DNA from: Pomacea canaliculata
Taxonomy: Eukaryota; Mollusca; Gastropoda; Architaenioglossa; Ampullariidae
Length of the DNA stretch: 64,000 bases
Assembly: GCF_003073045.1 (NCBI RefSeq)
Contig: NC_037602.1
Location: forward strand, 10,216,464-10,280,463
Direction of reading: 5' to 3'
A model generated the notes under the pieces. It ran no database searches. It worked only from the letters and a program-made list of their open reading frames with translations, and was not told the origin of the DNA. A program made the position numbers and the translations under genes. This document shows, in pieces, positions 23,937 through 38,200 of the stretch (positions are counted from its first letter, which is position 1; every line of letters begins with the position of its first letter).

Positions 23937-26900
23937 GATTGTTCACGTTAGCTTCTTTTCAACCAAGAAGTCACCCACCTGCAGAGAGAAGACAGAGAGA
24001 AACGGATATGTTCACTCTGGTGTCAAACTTGCAGTCACAGAGACATTCTGACTGGATTTGAGCAGGATGGTTTCAGCGCGAATCACTCAAAAGTTGACCA
24101 CATCTTCACTCTTAATTGTGTAATTGATTTTTTTCTTGCATTTTTCATAACAGTCAATAAGAAAAAGCATTGGATAAAATTAACAGGGTTCCTCTGTGTC
24201 AAAAAAGTTTTGAATTTTGGTTTATGTGGAGGAATTCTCGAAATCGTAAAAAATATGTATGTAATTGCAGACCACGTGTAAATGATAAAATTCCATTATC
24301 TGAGTCCGACCAGGCAAATTTTATCACCGCTACATTGTGCAGTGTACTTAAACGACCCACAAGCATATGTTTCAGATACGGTGGAAGGTATGACAGCTCT
24401 GTGAGAGCTCTTTCACTGACCGTTACAATGATGATGATAACAATAATAATAATTAATATACATATCCAATACTTTGTCTAGACAAGGAATCACTTGCATT
24501 CACAGTCTCTTTCACGCAGAAAATCTTCACAGTGTCTTTCTACCGAGACGAATTGTTTGGGAATGACTAAACTGAGTTCTCGACAACTACAGATGTTACA
24601 ATGAACATTTTGTTCATTCACGCTCTCTTCCATAAGTCATGCTACCTTGCATTCAAGGGCGAAAACCCATGCTGCTTGAAAACAGTCAGGGGCGACAACC
24701 CATGTCCCTAACAGAGCTACGAGAAGAAACCGGTTTTTCTCACTTTCATACACAATAAATCCTTCGGATGGAATCACATCGAGCAAACCCAAATAATCCT
24801 AATAGGCAATCAAAAGACTGGCCTTCATGCTGTTGACGAATCTCGGGTAGATTACCTATCTTACACCCTACAATACAGACCATAATAACAATCAACAGCA
24901 CGTAGTACGAGACACTGCTTTATACAAATTGGTCTGAATGCAGGTCACCGTCCTTACAGCGGATCTCAGGTGTGTCCATTGTGTGTGTGGTAGGTGGAGG
25001 TGCTGTCATATGTGTTTACTTCATGTGTGTCCATGTATGTACAAAGAACAGTGAGATACAAACAAAACCACATCAATTTACTTACCAGACAGGGCAGTAG
25101 AAACCTCAGGAATTTCCGCGTCTCGGCTGAATGGCAAACGTCCCACCAGTTCAATACCTGGAGGCTCAGCAATATGTTTCGTGAGAAAACGAAACCGAAA
25201 GTAGAATAAGAGCAACTTCCTTATAAGGCCAGGGCGGGTGCGAGTGTGTACAGTTACATTAATAATTTAAGCGCATTTCCAAGTACCCGAATGACTCTAA
25301 GGTGAAGCGCACCAGCAAGCCTGTAACAGTAGTTTCTGAAAATATGTTTATAGACTGGAAGTGAGTGTGTGTGTGTGAGAGAGAGAGAACTAACACATCC
25401 TTCTTGCCTGCTGTCATTATTGTCTTCCTGGCTGCCACGCGCGTGTGAATCGAACAGCACATTCACGCCACGGCTAATGGACTTTTGAGGTTATCGACAG
25501 AATGTTGTTGGTGCAAGAGGTCACAGATACTGGTGATGTAGCATAAGTCGGTAACTAGGGTCACCTGGTGGTGTCAGCAGCTGGTGGGATACCGAGCTCT
25601 TGTCAGCAAAAAGCATGAATAACAGTAAAGACAAACGTTTGTGTCAAGTTATCTCCACCATATACCAGAACTTCTCTTTTTAAAACATTTTCCACATCTT
25701 TGAGTCACGCATTCAGTGAAGCTTATTTTATTAATTGTCCTTGATAATTTTCATATCATGTGTTTTAGCTTACAAATTCTTAAGAAGTCTCCAAAGACAT
25801 TCTGTTTGCAGCGCTTCTGGCTCGTTTTGTGGTGATGCTAATCCAGTCATAGACAAAATAGTTTGGCTTTGTTGTTGCATTGTAAATATACATAAATACC
25901 TAGTACCTATTGAGTAGCCAGGGTGCAATTTTTCTTGAGATTAAAATCTGTATTTATTTTCAGAATGCATGCAAGCAATCTGTGTATGTGTAGAGTGAGG
26001 ATGTTGATTTAAAAATAATAAAAACCCTGATATGCTGTTCAGGTTCTAGAAGAGGAGAACTGCAGCATCTTTTGTAAATATTGTCATGCTACACAGCTAA
26101 GACAAAAATGACATGAAGGCATGTTGTGCTTATATTGCTTATAGTGTTGATGTATTTATTACTACTTTTCCCCAAAATCCTCTGTCACAACATCTGTGCG
26201 GTGCCAGCTGCAATCATCTCACAGATAAAATGCATAACCATAATTAGTTAACATTACTCTTTTTCTTCTTTCTCACTTTATTGATAGAAGCATGATAATA
26301 TCCAACGGACACCAAAAATTTCCTGAATAGGGTTAATAAATATGTATTTCAATGTGCAAACCTTTATAAAACAATAACACCAGTTTTTGACATTGTCTCT
26401 ATGCCCAGCATTAATATTTCTACATGTAACTATATACTACTAGTATACAATATTCAACTATCACCACATTTGTCTCTTCAATCATTATGCATACAGGCAC
26501 ATCACAACAAGCATATATCAATATAAGTATAAAATCCAGTGGTGACAAAACACAAAAGCAAGTGTTATTCTCATAAAATGTAAACAAATGCCTCTACCAA
26601 CTATATTTTCGGATTAAATGCATCTAAACCATGAGCGACTGCAAACAACTGGTACATTATTTTCTATCTAAGTATCAGGTCGGGTGGCAGTGAGAACTTG
26701 TATTCAGTAAATCAGACATGGTAACAAACTGGTGAGAACACAAATGGAAGTTGTGATGAAAAATGCTCATATATTTACTGTAATCTGTGATACCATGGCA
26801 ACCTTAATAAAATGCTCTCCGGACGTTTCCTACCCCTGGCTTAGACGATCCAGTGCTAGTCACAACAAATACAAAACTAAACACTGTCTGCTTTGTTTAT

Positions 26901-28200
26901 TATCAGAGAGAACAATATCCTGGTATGCACAGTCCTGTCCATAACTATATATATATAGAGAGAGACAGTGGAAGAATCTAATCTCTGTTTTTATTTCTAA
27001 AATTCCCTGACTCGGACATTGCCATTTTTTGTAAATTTTATCTATGGTTTTGCTTTTGTCATATTGTATCAGTTTATTCAAACTATTTTGTTATTAACAT
27101 ATGTGTGAATCTATCAGCTAGAAAGGAGAGGCATGATGTTTTATTTATACCAGATGCTTTTACACTCATTTTATTAGCTAATCTAGTTGGCATGCTTCAA
27201 AAATGTTAAGAATCCTCAGACAACGGTAATCATGAACACCTTTAATTTCGTGTAATTTATGTGTGAAATTATATCTGCAGCTTAAGAAGCATTTGAAAAC
27301 TTGAAATTCGATTGAAATTACTCGCAAGCTGAAGGGAGGTCACTTTGTATCAATAAATTATCGGTTACACCGGCTACTGTCAAATTACAACAGATAGAAG
27401 CAGCTCGAGAGAAAAAAAATTAATGTGCAAGGCATCAATGTGATAACAGAGATAAAGACTAAAAGGGATTACACAAAGAGTAAACAGATAGTGTTATATC
27501 ACGGTATACACGGTGACATGGTACAATGGGGCTTATATTGGAGCCATTGACTAAAGATAAACTTTCTACTTTAACAATCATTTAATTGTAAATGTTATAT
27601 TGTCTAAAGACAGGACTCGTCTAACACCTAATGATGGAGCTAACCATCAAATTTCAAGGATTAGACTAAAGCAGTATATCAATGAATAGTATGCATGAAT
27701 TAAGAAGTTTACTTAGCAATATCGAGGTGTAAATAAAGGACTTCTTCAGCCAGACGGTAGTATCTTGCAGTGGGGTAGGCATTGGGTAAGGAGGGGTTTG
27801 CTTGATAGATGACACTCTCATTTGTTTGATGGATGACACTCTCATTTGTTTGATGGATGACATTCTCATGTGATGAGGAGTTAGTGAGGATGGTCCTGTA
27901 TGAAGAGGACACTCTCATCTGGTGTTTAATACTTTGACATTCTATCAGGTCTGCTCCCTTCCCTTCCTCTGGTGCCTCAAGATATGAAAGTCAGTTGTCA
28001 GGGTGTTGGTGGCTAAGGTGTGTCGCCAGTCAGCCGTGCCATTCTTGAAGGTAGCACAGGTAAACAGGGTGACACATGATGGCGATCGTAAAGCTACGAC
28101 CACACCCACTTACACTCGCAGTCACACTTTATTTTAGCCATTTAAGTTACATATACGCACGTCAAATTACTAACACTGTCTATAATTTAAAAGAAAACAC
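23937..28200. other. Interval between gene 1 start and gene 2 end; no convincing gene
   Basis: Just upstream of the gene 1 ATG an acceptor (CTGCAG at about 23980) suggests a 5'-UTR intron. A possible noncoding exon with acceptor and donor lies at about 25086-25160. The rest is AT-rich, with short simple repeats and a 24-bp tandem repeat at 27797-27868. All open frames are short and lack splice or family support. Confidence 0.55.
27797..27868. repeat. 24-bp tandem repeat, 3 copies
   Basis: The unit is TTTGTTTGATGGATGACACT plus CTCA. Three copies run head to tail with one to four mismatches. It lies downstream of gene 2. Confidence 0.9.
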
Positions 28201-29216
28201 TTAAGCACAAATTTTTCCTTTTTTTCCTTCCCTCTCACACCTGGGAATGCTCGAGTCTCTGCGCTCAAACTGAAACAAATGAAAGAAATCACGAGTTCCG
28301 GATATAAATCACTAGATCAACATTTACCCTAAATGTCGAAGACGATGATGATAGTGATGATGATTCTTTTCAGTTAACTACTAGACAACAAACATCAGTA
28401 CAGTTCCTCACAAGGTCTCCACTTGAAACAGCACAAATTCCACAATGTTTCCCCTTCTAACATACACAACTACATCCACATGAAAGTAACAGAGTTTTCA
28501 CTTACTGAAGTTATTTTCAACTCAGCGCTGGTAGGGAAGCCCAGGAGAATATGAATAATAAAATTAAACAGAGTAGAAAACCTAAAACACAACAGAAATC
28601 CAAACGAAACCCTGGAGAGAAAAACAAAACCAATCTTTAGACAAATGCAAGTTCAACTCTCAACTATTTTAAACCATATTAATAAAATATACATAAATAT
28701 ATTACACTCATCAGAAATACACACTCACTGAAAAATCAACAAAGATATACACTCACCTCAACATTTAAAAAAATACATTGCAGCAGGTTTGTGACAGATG
28801 GCACAGAACATACACACCACCAGGTAGTCGACATAAACTACACGTTTTCACCTACAGATCCCAAGTGTAATCAGCGAGAAATATAGAGAAGAAACACATC
28901 CCCGTAAATTAGAAAAGGTTCATTAAATTTGCATTGAAATAGAGACAGTTAAACCTTGTCAAAAAGTTTCAGACAAGACGAAGACTATGTAAACTGCAGG
29001 CTATTGGAGATCAACAGCTTACAAAACACTTCAAATAACAAACACATCAGTCACAGTCAGTAAACACGTCTTACATGACAAACATACCGACAAAGCGACT
29101 ATTTCACATACACACATGCCCCAGGGTACAGTTGCTCTCTAACAATACCTGTATTGGTGGTATAAATGGTAACTATAGTGACATGGTTGTGTGAAAAACA
29201 AAAGTGGAAGACTTAC

Positions 29217-32200
29217 AGCTCTGATTTCTTAATTCATGCTCCAGCTGACGCATTCTATCTGAAAATTGAAATAAACAAATTTAATATCTAGCATCACTGA
29301 AGAAAATGCTCAATAAAATAAATCATGAAAGTACACCTTACCTGGAGTTTGGTGTGCTTCTCTAACTTAACGAGCCAACCAGCGAGGGGAAATGAACAAA
29401 CGAGCGAATGAGTATTAAAACAATTAAAATAGCTTAAATGATTGAAAAGAATGCTATTTTTCTAATAATAGAACTTACAGGATGTATGGTGTGAATTTTA
29501 ATTGCCGTGAAAATTGCCGAAAAAAAAAAGATAATGATTTTGGTAAAGCGGACGATGTAGGGCCTTCAGAGTTAAGGAAAACAGCTTTTCGTTTTACAGG
29601 AACAATAAATAACATCATTAAGAGGGCGTGAAAATATTCCTCACGTGTAGTTTCCTCAGCTTCTCTTCGACACTGAAAAAGTTCTTCATTCCTCGTGTTA
29701 AGCAGAGCCTCAAGGTCTCTATGATGAAGGCGCGCGCCATCGACAGCAGTCTCGAGCTGACTGACTTGCTCTGAAAGTCAAGAGTCGCTTGACATACATC
29801 GAACTCTTATGTTCTTACATAAGCTAAGACACATGCTAAGTAACAAACAGTAATCCAACATGTAGGTCATAGGTTTAAGTCCAACACGTGGTACAGTCAT
29901 GGTTACCTTAGAATTTTATTTTTATATTGACCTGTGTAATGGTGACAGGACAGAAATCTCGAACGATTTTTTAATTGATTGTATAGTTTTTCGTGCAATG
30001 TTGCCATTTTCCTTTCGTCTCCGTTACCTCGCAATGCTGCGATGTTTTCGTCACGTGATTGAAGGAGGCCACGTGCGTCTCGTAGCTGTTCTTCAAGTCT
30101 CTGGACGTTGCTGCGATGTCTGTCAACCTCGGCCAGCTGTGAGGTGGCTTCTCTCTCCAGCTGCAGTACCCTCTCTGAACAACGACCACACACACAGATA
30201 CTACCTGATAATGTGCATTATTAATTTTAGTTTCGCTATTTTGGATTTTTATACCTTTTATGTATGTATTTTTTTTATCATAATATCTAGAATTTCTACA
30301 CATAAAATGAATATGTAAGGCGAAATTGGGTCCCCCTGCCTGCATCAGCGGCCCGGTGGCGCAACGGTTAGCGCTGTTAGCGCCTGTCACCAATACAGTG
30401 AAGGTTGGCTGCCCAGAGTTCATTTCTCGTCTCGGGCACGCTGTTCTTTCTCTGCACGTGGCGTCTGTTTACAGGGCTGGCTGCCTTGCCGTAATATAGC
30501 CTTAGTTGCTTACACGGCGTAAAACACCAAATCCCCCCCCTGCCTGCATCCTCTTCTAACATAGAACCATTCAGACAATGTGCCATTAACAGACACACTA
30601 AACTTGATATTTGTGTAGAAAGTGCTTATCCATTTACAAAACTATTATTCAAAGGGCGTGAAAGTATTCCTCACGTGTAGTTTCCTCAGCATCTCTTTGA
30701 CACTGACAGAGTTCTTCATTCTTCGTGTGAAGCAGAGCCTGGATGTCTCTATGATGACCTCGCGCGCCGTCGACAGCAGTCTCGAGCTGACTGACTTGCT
30801 CTGAAAGTCAAGAGTCACTTGACACACATCGAGTTCTTATGTTCTTACATAAGCTAAGACACATGCTAAATAACAAACAGTAATACTCACTCGCCGAGAC
30901 TAACGAAAGTCAGCAGTCCACCTACACACGTCCGTGATCAAACCATTTATGTTGGAAATAGTTGTACTTTCCGTCATGGTTGGATCAGTGCCGTGTATAT
31001 TCAGTAAAATATTTAAACATTGATTGCATATTTTTTTCGTGTAATGTCGCCAGTTTCCCTTCGTGTACGCCTCATGTCCGTTACCTCGCAATGAATCGAT
31101 ATTTTTGTCACGTGATTGAAGGAGGCCACGTGCGTCTCGTAGCTGTTCTTCAAGTCTCTGGGCGTTGCTGCGATGTCTGTCAACCTCGGCCACCTGTGAG
31201 GTGGCTTCTCTCTCCAGCTGCATTACCCTCTCTGAACAACAACACACACAAGATACTACCTGATAATGTGCGTAATTATTTAGTAATGAGAAGAGTAATG
31301 TCTTTTCCCCTAACCGGCTGGTGCTGTTATTGTCCATTTGTCGAATTGTGTTTTTACACGTGGACTGACGGCTTGTGACAGATTTGAGCTCATGCAGTCA
31401 TTCTCAGAGCAGAACTTTTTCTTTTACTGGATCTCTCTCTCTCTTGCTCAAAAGCTAGTATCATGTATTTGCTATTTCTTTCCATATCATCTTCGTAACA
31501 TGGATACGGGTTACAGAGCTCTATGAGCGCCCTGATTATTAGTTAATACTTTGAGATATTTTGCATTCTGTGTGGCTGTGTGTCTGCATGTGCATGCATT
31601 CGTACAAGTAAATGTGCTTACCTTACTCCCTACAGATGTGTATGTTTTGTTCCTGTGTGTGAGAAAGGAGATGAGCATATAGATAAAATTTTCGCTTTTA
31701 CCTACATATAAAATACTATTAAAAAAAAAAAATGAACTACCTGAAAGCTCTGTGGTTTGAAGGATTCGGGCATTTAGCTGTTGCCTGAAATGCTGCAACT
31801 CCGTTCTTGCTTCTACCTCCTGCATTTGGTGAGTCATATTCTGCTGTCCAACTTCCAGCAAGTTGTCTGCAAGACCGTTAACAAAAACCGATTATTATTC
31901 GGTTGACGGTATGGTGTAGCATATTTTTTTAATTAACATGCACATTTCAGTTCAAAAAGTGTGCAAATGTCAAAAAAAATTTTCAAAATCAAAGAAAAAA
32001 AAAGACTTCGTCTAAAGATTTCATTTGCAGCTGTCAGAATCATCCTGACAAAGCTTGATACCTTGAGCGGTTTGCATTTTGTGTCTCCTGAAATGTACCC
32101 CTTGAAGACGATTGTTCTCTCCTCTGACCTGAGCGAGTTCCTGGCTGATGGAAGAGTTCTGCGCTAAAATTTTGCAGACAGAAAAGAAAAGATTTTATTT

Positions 32201-35200
32201 TATATTGAAAAAACTTCACCTTAACAAGGGGGGATACAGAGACAGTGTTATGAGGAAATCTGACAGACCCGGAGTTTGCGGGGAATGGCCTGATCTGCGA
32301 ACAGGTGTCATATACAGAGAGAGAGAGAAATGGACAGAGACTAAAGCACGTGTGCACACTACCTGCCAACTGGGTTCTGTCCTGGTTAGATGCTTCCAAT
32401 TCCTGGCGTAGTGAAGAAACTATACCTTTATAAAAACACAAAACCTTTCTTCAAAGTGAAAAACTTTGATAATTTTTTTATATCTTATCTGATATCCTTC
32501 AGATATTAGTGTTTAGTAATATTTTAAACTAAAAATTTAAGTGTACACAGATCTATTTAATGAAAGCGGTTCACTGTATCTAAAGTAAGAAAGGTTGTCT
32601 GAACTGACCTTAGCAAAAACAACTTCTGACCGGAAATAAGTAATTAAAATGAGTAGAAGATATATAACCTCTGTACCTTCCAGTCTTGTGATTTTCTCGA
32701 GGTTTTCACGTCTTTGGTTGGAAAGTTGATCAATAGTATCTTGAAGGAAAACACAAAATGGCGAGTGAGACAAGTTTAATTATCTGTGTAGAAGCCATTT
32801 TAGTTCTCACAACAGTCTCTGGTCTATGAGCAGTTCATGTTTGTCTCAGTAACTATGTAGGTTACTCCCAATACCCAGATGATGATGATGACGATGATGA
32901 TGATGATGATATCAGCATCTCATGATGGAGCTGTTGTTGGTGATACCTACAGTAGCACTTGAAGCTGACCTTGTTTCTCTGCGCATGTCTGTTCCAGAAA
33001 GTTCACTGTCTGTGTAAGTCTTGCTTGCTGCCTCATGGCCTCATGTAGCTTCTCTTGGAGGATGCGACAATTCTCTAAAATACAAATCGTAACAACAAAC
33101 ACTGAGAATAAGCATTAAAAGTTTGTTTACACTACAGAAGCATTGAAGAATGACTTTTAAAGAATATTTTATCATATATTTAAACTATCCGTAACAAAAA
33201 TGTGTCTAAAATTAGAATTATGAGCTCACGAGAGAGAAAAGAAAATAGGTTTATGTAAAAACAGTATAGGAATGGGCCAACTCATCAAGCAGAATGTCCA
33301 AAATACCTGTCTTCTGGTCTTTTTCCTGCTGAAGAATTCTCTTCTGGTCGGTAAGATCAGACACTTCACCTAAAGGATTGAGATGTTACAAACTAGTATA
33401 ATCTAGACAACTCTCCGAGATACTGGTTCGTAAGCGCACATCAGCTTTTGAGAAGAAGAATAAAAAGTACAATAAAAAGAATAGAGCTGAGTATCACCTG
33501 ACCTCATCACATCGGTTGTAGACATTGTAAGTTACAGAGGAGCCAACACATATGGTAAAATGGCATGCAACAGGCCTTTTAATGAGTGTTCGTTAAGGAC
33601 AGGTAAAAGATGGAGATGATGTAGACAAGGCTGCGATCAAAGAAATATACTTAGTGTTTGGAGAGACAGTTCGTGAGTAAGCCTACAGCTTATAAATATA
33701 TATTTAGTAGTATCATCTTTCATATGACGATCCTTCTATCTCAATATCTTCTGTTTTGAGAAAAATAAAGAAAACGGAGAGACAAAAAGAGAGAGAGAGG
33801 TGGACAGAGACTTCAGCATCTGTACACAATACCTCTAAGTTGGGTTTCGACCTGTTCGGATGCTTCCTTTTGTTGGAGCAGTGAAGAAATTTTCCTTAAC
33901 GAAAAGAACGATACAATCTCAAGAATAACGAACTCTTTCATAACAAGTGAAAATATTTGTGTTATTGGATAAATTATTACATATAACAACTAGTTATATC
34001 TTATCCGTGTTAAGCTTTGTCAATCTTTTGAGTTTTTAAGATAAAAGGATAATTATTTTCCTCTGTCTCTTCGCTAGTTTTAGTTGCAAGATGACAGGAA
34101 AATAATGATCACCTCCAAATTACTGTTAGACATCTTGGCTTGATGTATACATTGAATAAGTGTAAAGGAATCCGCTAAATGTAAGCTTGTCATGTGGACT
34201 GACTTCACAAAATATAAAAACTTTTGAACTTAAATAAATTATTGAAAATACGTAGAAGAAGATCTATACTCTTTGTACCTTCCAGTCTTGTGATTTTCTC
34301 GAAGTGTTCACGACTTTGGATTGCGAAGTTGATCAATAGTATCTTAAGAAAAAAAAACCCAAAAGGCGAGTGAAACAAGTTTGAATTCCGATGTAGTAGA
34401 CATTTTAGTTCTTACAACAGCCTCTCTTTATGTCGGATCTGAACAACCGTGGTAGCTTATCAACCCAAGATAATGATGATGATGATGATGGATGATGGTA
34501 TCATCATCTGATGGTGCAACTATTGTAGTGATATCTGCAATAACATTACACTAAAAGCTGACCTTGTTTCTCTTCGCAAGTCTGTTCCAGAGTGGTAATA
34601 TTTTGTTTCAGTTTATCGTTCTGCGTCTTGGCTTCGTTTAACTTTTTCTTAAGGGATTGTCCCTGAAATATAAATCGTAACAGAATAGCATTATGAGATG
34701 AAACATTCAATTTTTTGTGTGCAACAAAACATCCTTTTACACTGCGGAACCATCAAACAAAGACTTTAAGACTTTCTACAGCGTATTTCGATTTCGAAAT
34801 TATCTGCGACAGCAAATATGTCTACAAAATCTGAGTTAATAGTTAGAGCTCATGACAGAAAAAAGAGAAACGTTTCTATAAAAGCAACTTAAGGAAAGGT
34901 GATAATTCATCAAGTAGAATGTAGACATTGCAAAATACCTGTCTTTTCCTCTATCTTCTGCTCTAGAATTCTCTTCTCGTTGATGAGTTTAGACACTTCA
35001 CCTAACGAATTAAGATGTTACAAACTATTAGAATCTAGATGCATGTCTCATTCACACCAACACAAAAATAAATAACTAATGAGTCATTACAGACCAATAG
35101 TCCAACGATGTTCAATGCACACACCAACACAAATGTATAGTGATTCATTCTACACTAGTTCTAGGGAAATGCAGGAAGACATCGCCTTCCTCCTCTTTTA

Positions 35201-38200
35201 TTACTCTTTCCTCCCTCGCCATGAACACTGACGTTGATACCCACCTTCTTTCTCTCTGCATGTGTTCTCCAGACGAAGGAGATCCTCTGTCATCTGTCTC
35301 ATTGAGGGTCTTGACCTCGTACAACTGGTGTTGAAGCCGTCTAGAGAGCTCTAGAGGAAGAATAACAGCAGAGCTTACACATCAGAAAAAATGAATCAAA
35401 TAAGTATTGCAGTATTGTTACTAATGCATGCATTCATCCACATAGAATGAGATTTTCGGAGGAATTTCAGTGACTTTACGAGGGGGAAAATGCAGAAATA
35501 ATAATCAAGATGTCTCCACGGAAAAAGGACAAGATTGTGATTCAAGGTTTTTTATTTGATTTATCACGCACTTTATATTGTCCTGCCATTTTTTTTAATT
35601 CATAAATTATTTTTCTAAATTTCATGTTATCTTCTCTGCTTAACCCTTCTCACTTTTTCTGTTTATGCGCGTGTGCTTGTGTATCTGTGTGCGTGTGTGC
35701 GCGCTGATTTTGTCAAGACTAACCTTCATTCTCTCTGTAACCTTTTCTCAGACTGTTTAGTTCCTGAGTCAGTGTGTCTTTTTCTCTTCTTTCTTCTTCT
35801 AACCGACTTTGAAGCTGATGGCATTCCTCTGAGGTATATATATATAAAACACAATTAGAGCAAAACAATTAGAAAAGAGAATAAGAAAAGCACAATAATT
35901 TTTAACAATTTCCACCATTCTATGATTAATTTGATGAATATTGTTGTATTCGTCGACACTAAGTAAATGTCTAATAAGTTACCAAAGATGTCAAGAGATA
36001 AAAAAAAACCCAGCTGGAGTACACAGTTTATATCATTGTCTCATCACCGTTTGAAAATAAAATGGTAAGTAAACTAAACAGGCATTTCTGTATTTCTTTA
36101 AAGGCAGAGTTTAATAAAAAGTTTCAAAATTCGGTGATTAACTTTGATTGATTAGTTAAGATTTTAAAAACGGTACCTTGTATGTCACTTTTCTCCTGTT
36201 CAAGGTGTGTTTTCCCGGTCTCAAGAGCAAGTAATTTTTCTGTAGACAGTAAATTAAATAATTTTATTGAATTTTATCAAAACTGCAGTTTTGATAAAAT
36301 TCAATAAAATTTTTTAAGAAGAAAGAAAAACGGTAGACGTAATCTTAAACTATGTTGGATGTGTAAAATCTATACATCTTAAATGAACGTGCAGCTCTCG
36401 AGTTAAAATATCAAGCAATTTCATACCCTCCAGCCATTGTATATACTCCTTAGTGCTTGAGTTTTTTGCTTCTTGCTGAGCGATCACATCTGCAACAAAA
36501 AGATATATCCAGCAAAATTTAGATAACAGAACATAACCCTGACGACCTTCTCTTTACTCTTCCTGTCATCAGAACAACATATGGCCACATGATGTTTAGT
36601 TATTGTACAACGGAACTGTCTTTCCATATTCGCCACCTACCCACTATTGAATCCCTTAAACATGTATTGAAAACGCACCTCTTCCGTAAACATTACTCCT
36701 ACCTCCAATCCACACGATGCCTGTCCTTTACAATCCTCTACTATACGCTGTATAAACTTTGCATTTATTGTTTATTATTTGTGAGCTGCAATAAAAGCCG
36801 GTGGTCAACCGACGTAATGTATCTTCACAGAAACAAGTAAAAACGTCGGAAATACGTGTTGTTTGTAATAATGGAAGGAAATATCTAATTTGAGTATGAT
36901 TAACTTATTGATAAACAAGTTGCGATTAAATATCAAGCATCTTTACCTTTCAGGTCATTCTTTTCCTTCATGATCTCATTTAACTTCAAGTTGAGCTGAT
37001 CTGTTGACTCTGTAATACAAACACACTTTATGCAAAATAATTGTACAGAGTCAAAACTATACACAAAGCTTTTGTAGAAGTCTTTGCACAAATTTGGAAA
37101 TATTTATTTAAATAAATAGCATGTTTTCATTAAGAAGGTGCACAATCTTAACAAAGAAATAAAGGATTTATGGCTGCTCTGCAAAAGGACGGGCAAGTAA
37201 AATATTAAACTGGAATGACTATCTCTACCTGAGGAGTTGGAGAACAACGAAGATGAAGGACGAATATTCCTATGGCCTACCTGTTAATCGTCTTTTTTCG
37301 TTGGCCAACAAACCTTCTGCGTCGTCTGCTCTCTTGATTGCTTCTAAACATGAGAATTTCCATTAAAGTACTGCAAAACAATTCTGACAATCTTTTCTTC
37401 GGAGCTTTACATTTTTCGTTTATGCGTTGTGTAAATGTTATATTGTATAAAAATTATGTAATGACTTTTTTCAATTATCGTTTTCGAGAGTTTATAATTT
37501 GTTAATACATTTTTTATTTAATACGTTGAGAGTATGAAATATTCGTTAAAAAATTGAATGACGAGTCTGTCTTAAAATTCAGTCCAAGCTCCATTTATCA
37601 ATTAAACTGGTTTACAATTCAAAAGTCGAGTTGTAGGTAAGTATAGCCTGCCCGTCATCTTGATGTAGCCCTGTGTTTGGCTAAGTAATCGTTTCCAGGG
37701 GAAGAGTAGTTTTAGCTTCGCATGATACCGGAAGATCAGATTATGAAACCAGCCCCAATACTTTCTTTTGGGGCAATTTCAGTGCAGCTTCTAACATTTC
37801 GAAAAGTTTTAGCGAGAACAAAACAAAGACTACATACCTTGAATTTCCTTTACGAAAGTAAATCTTTGCTTGCTGTTTTCCTGTATTTCATCCCTCTGTC
37901 GTAAGGTTGTGTCTGCTCGTTAAGAAAACAAATCTTTGTTATTAGCACACATTTGTAAAAAAAAAAAAAAAAAAAGAAAACCCCGCGTATAGGCGTGAGC
38001 GAGAGAAAATATTGATGGGTTGGTGAATGATCAAAAATGCTTTCACTAAACCTTAGTAATTAGGCATCAACCCGGGACGAACAAGTCTAATATTCAATGC
38101 TTTATTGCTAACAATAATTTAAACACTTAAAATGTTTCAAAATAAGGGTTACATGATGTATTGACCTTTAAGGTTTTGTATTTCCAGTTTGAGTGTATCG

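Noticed and set aside
28201-28269. Terminal exon for gene 2 reading FERRDSSIPRCER
   Set aside because: The acceptor is good, but in the phase set by the previous exon the frame stops at once, so this longer tail is not supported.
29899-30423. Long plus- and minus-strand frames over gene 2 exons
   Set aside because: They are other-frame shadows of the 147-nt exon and its flanking intron and SINE.
33833-35350. Assembly error as the sole cause of the broken exons
   Set aside because: A lost acceptor and a multi-base length change occur together in one duplicate; random indel error would not choose that copy.
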